This document shows, one piece after another, positions 31,207 through 34,894 of a stretch of 34,894 nt of DNA. Numbering within the stretch: the first letter of the stretch is position 1; each line of letters opens with the position of its first letter. The DNA is from CALITV01 sp964415795. GTDB taxonomy: Bacteria; UBP6; UBA1177; JAKLFG01. Below the pieces are notes generated by a model. The model saw nothing but the letters and a program-made list of their open reading frames with translations, made no database searches and was not told where the DNA came from. Location: assembly GCA_964415795.1 (NCBI GenBank), contig CAYQBN010000020.1, positions 1-34,894 on the forward strand, in the 5' to 3' direction. The position numbers were made by a program, and so were the translations under genes.

Positions 31207-33602
31207 CAGAAGTCTCCTTTGAAACCGACGAACACCATCAGTGGCAGGAGCGTCACCTTCTCCCGCTGGGTATAGTCCTTGTTGTATGCCCAGCCGACCG
31301 CGTTCTTCTGGTAGTAGACATTTTGCACATCGAGGTAGGTCGAGAGTATCCACGAGTCGAAGAGCCAGTACTTATCGAGCCGCAGGTCAAGTTGGTGCCG
31401 CACCGGCATCCGGTCGGGGTTGACCGGTCCCTCGTACTGCGGAAGGTAGATGTCGTTGTCGGCGTCGTAGAGCGTTGGGACGCCGAGAAGACTGGTGTAG
31501 GGGACGCCCGACTGAAGGTTGAAGCGCCCGCCGAGCTGCCAGTACTTGTTGAACTTGTAGGAAGCGACGAGCGTGAGGTTGTGGTTGATGTCCATGTCGA
31601 AGGGGCGCCACTCCGCCGGGGCGCCGCCGGGACCTATCGCATCCTTGCGCCGGCTCACCGCGAAACTGTAGGTTACCCAGCCGAAGAACTTATCAGTCAT
31701 CTTATGTCGCACCAGCAGTTCGGCGCCCGTCGCATAACCGATACCCTTGTTGGCATACACACGCGGATCGTTCGGATCGGTGCGCACGACGAGGTCCCAG
31801 AAACGCTTGTAGTAACCCTGCACATCGAGGTCTATCGTGTCAGTGATGCGCCACTCGACGCCACCGATGATGTGAGCCGAATGCTCGGGTCGAAGACCCG
31901 GCGTGCCGAACTTCTCGTGTGACTCGTCGCCGTCGGGCATCTTTGAATAGACGCCGACCGCCCCTTTGACCGTCCAGCGGTCAGTGATTGCGTAGCGCGC
32001 CATGATTCGTGGATCGACGAAAAGGTGACCGTTCTTGGTGTCCCAGAGTCCCGCAATGCCGGGAGAAAGGACGAGTTGTCCGGCGGTGATGTTCTGCATA
32101 AACCAAAAGGAGGGAGTCACATAGCCGCGCAGCTTGTCGTCGGTGATCTCGATACCGAAGGGGTTGTAGGTAACTTCGCCTTCTTTCGGCGGCGCGAAGA
32201 AATCGGCGTTCATGTCGTAGAATCCGGCGCCGAGACGGAGTCCACCTAGCAGGGTGTTCGTTTCGTTGATACGCCATGAGACCTTTTCATACAGTATCGT
32301 TTGGTAGTTCACGATACCAAGGTGAGCGCGGGGGCCCATGCCGCCGTCGAAGGAGCTGCGGAGAAGCATCGGCGCAAAGAGCGAGGAGAACTCTTCACCT
32401 TTGTATGACCATTCGGCGAACAGTTGGTAGAAACTGAGGTCGAGATTGAAGTAGTTCCCGAAGCGTGCCGACACATCGTCGTCCTTGGTGGTGAGCCGCG
32501 TGCCGTCTATCGCGCCGATGTGCATCACTTTCAGCGTGTTGTTCTTCGAGAAGCGATGCATCCACTGCGCCGACCAGTCGTAGTAAAACGGATAGGTGAT
32601 GAAGTCAGCCGCCTCGAAGATACCGATCTTCTGCGCGAGCATGATGTAGAGATCTATGAAGCCGCGCTTGAACGAAAAGGCGAGACTGTCCTTATCGCCG
32701 ACCGGTCCTTCGGCCATGCCCGAGACCGCAAAGAGACTCAGGTTGCCGTAACCGCCCCAGCGATCGGTGCGCGGGTCGCGCAGATTGAGCCGTACCACCC
32801 CGCCGAGACCGCTGACGAACTCGGGAGCGTAACCACCGGCGTAGTAGTCCACCGATTCGACGAGTTCAGGGTCTATGACCGAGTCGAGTCCACCGAAATG
32901 GTAGAGGAAAGGAACCACCTGATCATTGATGCGGTAGATACTGTCCTCGGGAGCCGAACCGCGGATGACAAGCCCCGAGCCGAAGCCGTTGAAGACTGAG
33001 ATGTTCGTGACTCCCGGCAGATTTGTGACGACGCGAAGCACATCGCGGTTGACGCCCGGCACCGCCGTCGCTTCCCGTACCGTGACACGCTGGGCGGAAA
33101 CCTCGCCGGCGATCCGTTTCTCGCGTACGATAACCTGATAGGGATTGACGACGAGCGGCTCCACACGAAAGGTGAGTTCCAGCCGTTCCCGCGCATTGAC
33201 TTTCACTTCTGTTTCAAAGCGTTCATAGCCGACCGCCGCGACGGCGACGGTGTAGATACCCGGTGCGAGGCGGAGGGAGAAGCGTCCCTCCTTGTCGGTA
33301 CGTGCTTCGTGCGAGGCATCACCGGCCACGAAGTATACAGTGGTCCGGGCAAGAGGCCGCCGCGTGCCGCGCTCAAGTACGGTGCCGGTGATCTCGGAAG
33401 AGAAAGCAGTCGCTTCTTGCAGACTCTCTTCGGTACGAGGGACAGGGCGCTCTACCTCGATCTCCTGCACGATTGTTCGAGATGTTGTTTCGGCGGATGG
33501 CGGCTCGCTCGGAGCGACCCGATGGATCGGCAGGACGACGGTGGCGAGCAACAGGCATCCTGCGACGAAGCGGAGGTTCGGGATGACATGCCGTCTCTTC
33601 AT
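31206..33602 (-). CDS. TonB-dependent outer-membrane receptor with N-terminal carboxypeptidase-regulatory-like domain
   Basis: A 798-residue outer-membrane transporter. A signal-like N-terminus (1-30) is followed by a 35-residue linker and a carboxypeptidase-regulatory-like beta-sandwich (about 69-147: ITGTVLERGTRRPLARTTVYF, DKEGRFSLRLAPGIYTVAV, GYERFE). The plug domain (about 165-275) has RDVLRVVTNLPGVTN, LVIRGSAPEDSIYRINDQVVP and GGVVRLNLRDP. The rest is a barrel of aromatic-rich beta strands ending GFKGDF with terminal Phe. The ATG at 33602 has an AAGAGG ribosome site; upstream in-frame ATGs at 33620 and 33641 do not. The segment QEIEVERP (46-53) could be the TonB-box region, but I see no standard box. 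A lipoprotein gene is coupled downstream and exbB is divergent upstream, matching energy supply and transport. The ligand is unknown. Confidence 0.9.
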   Translation of the reverse strand: MKRRHVIPNLRFVAGCLLLATVVLPIHRVAPSEPPSAETTSRTIVQEIEVERPVPRTEESLQEATAFSSEITGTVLERGTRRPLARTTVYFVAGDASHEARTDKEGRFSLRLAPGIYTVAVAAVGYERFETEVKVNARERLELTFRVEPLVVNPYQVIVREKRIAGEVSAQRVTVREATAVPGVNRDVLRVVTNLPGVTNISVFNGFGSGLVIRGSAPEDSIYRINDQVVPFLYHFGGLDSVIDPELVESVDYYAGGYAPEFVSGLGGVVRLNLRDPRTDRWGGYGNLSLFAVSGMAEGPVGDKDSLAFSFKRGFIDLYIMLAQKIGIFEAADFITYPFYYDWSAQWMHRFSKNNTLKVMHIGAIDGTRLTTKDDDVSARFGNYFNLDLSFYQLFAEWSYKGEEFSSLFAPMLLRSSFDGGMGPRAHLGIVNYQTILYEKVSWRINETNTLLGGLRLGAGFYDMNADFFAPPKEGEVTYNPFGIEITDDKLRGYVTPSFWFMQNITAGQLVLSPGIAGLWDTKNGHLFVDPRIMARYAITDRWTVKGAVGVYSKMPDGDESHEKFGTPGLRPEHSAHIIGGVEWRITDTIDLDVQGYYKRFWDLVVRTDPNDPRVYANKGIGYATGAELLVRHKMTDKFFGWVTYSFAVSRRKDAIGPGGAPAEWRPFDMDINHNLTLVASYKFNKYWQLGGRFNLQSGVPYTSLLGVPTLYDADNDIYLPQYEGPVNPDRMPVRHQLDLRLDKYWLFDSWILSTYLDVQNVYYQKNAVGWAYNKDYTQREKVTLLPLMVFVGFKGDF

Positions 33603-33629
33603 GGTGGTGCCTCTTATCATGCGTTTGGT

Positions 33630-33658
33630 AGAATGATGCAACGGTCATGGCGAGTCAA
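33630..33658 (-). promoter_or_regulatory. Possible promoter of the TonB-receptor operon
   Basis: On the reverse strand TTGACT (33653-33658) is followed after 17 bases by CATTCT (33630-33635). The -35 is good (five of six), the -10 poor. The 132-base divergent gap shows no clear repeat or operator, and I found no convincing -35/-10 pair for exbB. Confidence 0.3.
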
Positions 33659-33734
33659 GAGCTTATTGTAAAAAACTGGAAAAAGCGAGGCGCGATTGGT
33701 ATTGAAGGAAGTGTTTTATCTTCTGGAGGCCACC

Positions 33735-34391
33735 ATGATAACCGCACAGCTTTCGTTCTTCGCCTTCTACGCGGCTCGCGTCATTTTGTATCTGCTGTTC
33801 GTTGTATCGTTTCTTACCGTTGCCTTCTTCATAGAACGACTTCTTTTCTTCCGTCGTTCGCTTGCGCGGAACGAAGAGAACATTGCTTCCGAGATGGCTT
33901 CCGCACGTAGCTGGGATGATCTGTACAAGGCGCTCTCCGCCCATCGCTGTGAAGAAGTCATCATCGTCCGGGAAGCCCTTGACGATCGCCCCGCGAACAA
34001 AGAGACCTTCAAAGAACTGATGGCAGCGCACCTCGCCATACACCGACAACGGTGGGAGCGATTCTCTGATTTTCTCGGTACGGTCGGGTCGAATGCGCCT
34101 TTTGTAGGGCTTCTTGGTACGGTGCTGGGCATCATGAAGAGTTTCGCCGATCTTGCAGTGACGACGAAAGGAGGCCCACAGGCAGTTATGAGCGGCATTT
34201 CCGAAGCGCTCGTCGCGACGGCGGTTGGTCTTGCCGTGGCCATCCCTGCCATCATATTCTTCAATTTTTGTAAGGCGCGGATACGCCGTAGCGTTGTTCT
34301 CGTCGAGGTGCTTGGTGCCCGCATTGCCGCTCTACGATGGGGTGACGGCGAAGAAGATGGTAAAAATATTCGAACAAAAACAACTGGTTGA
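33735..34391 (+). CDS. exbB: ExbB/TolQ/MotA-family proton channel protein
   Basis: A 218-residue inner-membrane protein of the motor that converts proton flow into force on TonB or TolA. Three hydrophobic helices are visible, near residues 8-32, 115-140 and 155-180. The typical signature GTVGSNAPFVGLLGTVLGIMKSF is followed by ISEALVATAVGLAVAIPAIIFFN, which lines the channel and contains the conserved Thr/Ala/Gly pattern. I chose the ATG at 33735, which has GGAGG (33725-33729) at proper spacing; the in-frame GTG/ATG region at 33696 would add 13 residues. Divergent from the receptor operon, so likely its energy partner. No exbD or tonB follows: the rRNA promoter begins 32 bases after the stop. 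TolQ is an alternative identity, though the context favours ExbB. Confidence 0.88.
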   Translation: MITAQLSFFAFYAARVILYLLFVVSFLTVAFFIERLLFFRRSLARNEENIASEMASARSWDDLYKALSAHRCEEVIIVREALDDRPANKETFKELMAAHLAIHRQRWERFSDFLGTVGSNAPFVGLLGTVLGIMKSFADLAVTTKGGPQAVMSGISEALVATAVGLAVAIPAIIFFNFCKARIRRSVVLVEVLGARIAALRWGDGEEDGKNIRTKTTG

Positions 34392-34423
34392 GTGATTGTT
34401 TAGAAAAATGTGCTAAAGGGGTG

Positions 34424-34451
34424 TTGACAAGGAAAATGGTTCTGCTATATT
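34424..34451 (+). promoter_or_regulatory. rRNA operon promoter
   Basis: A perfect TTGACA (34424-34429) and TATATT (34446-34451) with a 16-base spacer precede the 16S gene by about 125 bases. The bases after the -10 (TCGCCGAGCA) are GC-rich, resembling the discriminator of stringently controlled rRNA promoters. Transcription would start near 34458. No second promoter is obvious, and the exbB stop is 32 bases upstream. Confidence 0.75.
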
Positions 34452-34457
34452 CGCCGA

Positions 34458-34574
34458 GCATTCGAGATGCTTAATCTCGACTGAGTTCATTGAAAACTGA
34501 GCAACAGCGACGGTAAAGAAACAAAGGAGACCGACCTGTCGGTATCCTTTGAGTGTACGCTTGAGAAAAGGATT
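34458..34574 (+). other. rRNA operon leader with two hairpins and a boxA-like antitermination site
   Basis: The leader holds a hairpin near the predicted start (arms TCGAGAT 34462-34468 and ATCTCGA 34474-34480). Next comes GTTCATTGAAAACTGAGC at about 34485-34502, which resembles the boxA/antitermination region seen before many bacterial 16S genes. A second hairpin follows at 34523-34550 (AAAGGA and ACCGAC against GTCGGT and TCCTTT, one mismatch). The second could help form the processing stem of pre-16S RNA. Roles are inferred from position and shape. Confidence 0.5.

Positions 34575-34894
<320 letters not shown>

Overview
The window comes from the chromosome of an unidentified bacterium. It is densely coded and moderately GC-rich, and it ends about 320 bases into a 16S rRNA gene. 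An outer membrane is implied by a TonB-dependent receptor, an ExbB-type motor protein, a small beta-barrel protein ending in Phe and several lipoprotein signal peptides. TrmFO (folate-dependent tRNA methylation) and a very large acyl-CoA dehydratase activase-type protein with iron-sulfur ligand motifs point to an anaerobic, possibly deltaproteobacterium-like or candidate-phylum lineage. I cannot place the phylum from the partial 16S by eye. I see no integrase, transposase, CRISPR array, phage gene or tRNA.

Layout: (a) 1-2.9 kb (+) has the 3' part of an N-acetylmuramoyl-L-alanine amidase and an RND/MMPL-type exporter. (b) 2.9-4.3 kb (-) is an ECF sigma factor with its overlapping membrane anti-sigma factor. 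(c) 4.4-7.1 kb (+) is phosphomannomutase/phosphoglucomutase followed by GlgC, a route from glucose-6-phosphate to ADP-glucose. A palindromic repeat element separates it from the next convergent gene. (d) 7.1-17.0 kb (-) holds, in transcription order, a HEAT-repeat protein, a degenerate HD-GYP protein, the 1419-residue activase and a prolyl-oligopeptidase lipoprotein. (e) 17.2-18.7 kb (-) is a PutP-type sodium/solute symporter. (f) 18.8-22.1 kb (+) is a membrane Ser/Thr kinase with fourteen WD40 repeats. (g) 22.1-28.9 kb (-) is a housekeeping run, cmk-ispH-dprA-topA-trmFO, ending in a small outer-membrane-like protein. (h) 29.1-30.3 kb (+) is a sirtuin coupled to a secreted protein of unknown function. 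(i) 30.3-33.6 kb (-) is a TonB-dependent receptor coupled to a lipoprotein. (j) 33.7-34.4 kb (+) is exbB, followed by the promoter, leader and start of an rRNA operon.

Most genes are tightly packed, with stop/start overlaps of 1-4 bases and convergent genes whose ends touch or overlap, so intergenic space is scarce. The larger gaps carry recognisable signals: -35/-10 pairs for pgm-glgC, HEAT-HD, cmk and the rRNA operon, a perfect inverted repeat between cmk and the sirtuin gene, and an orphan terminator-like hairpin beside putP. No coding gap exceeds 300 bases.

I found no clear new defence or mobile system. The least explained objects are the HEAT/HD-GYP pair, whose N-terminal domains look homologous; the kinase with a predicted extracytoplasmic double beta-propeller; the receptor-lipoprotein pair; and the sirtuin-secreted protein pair.
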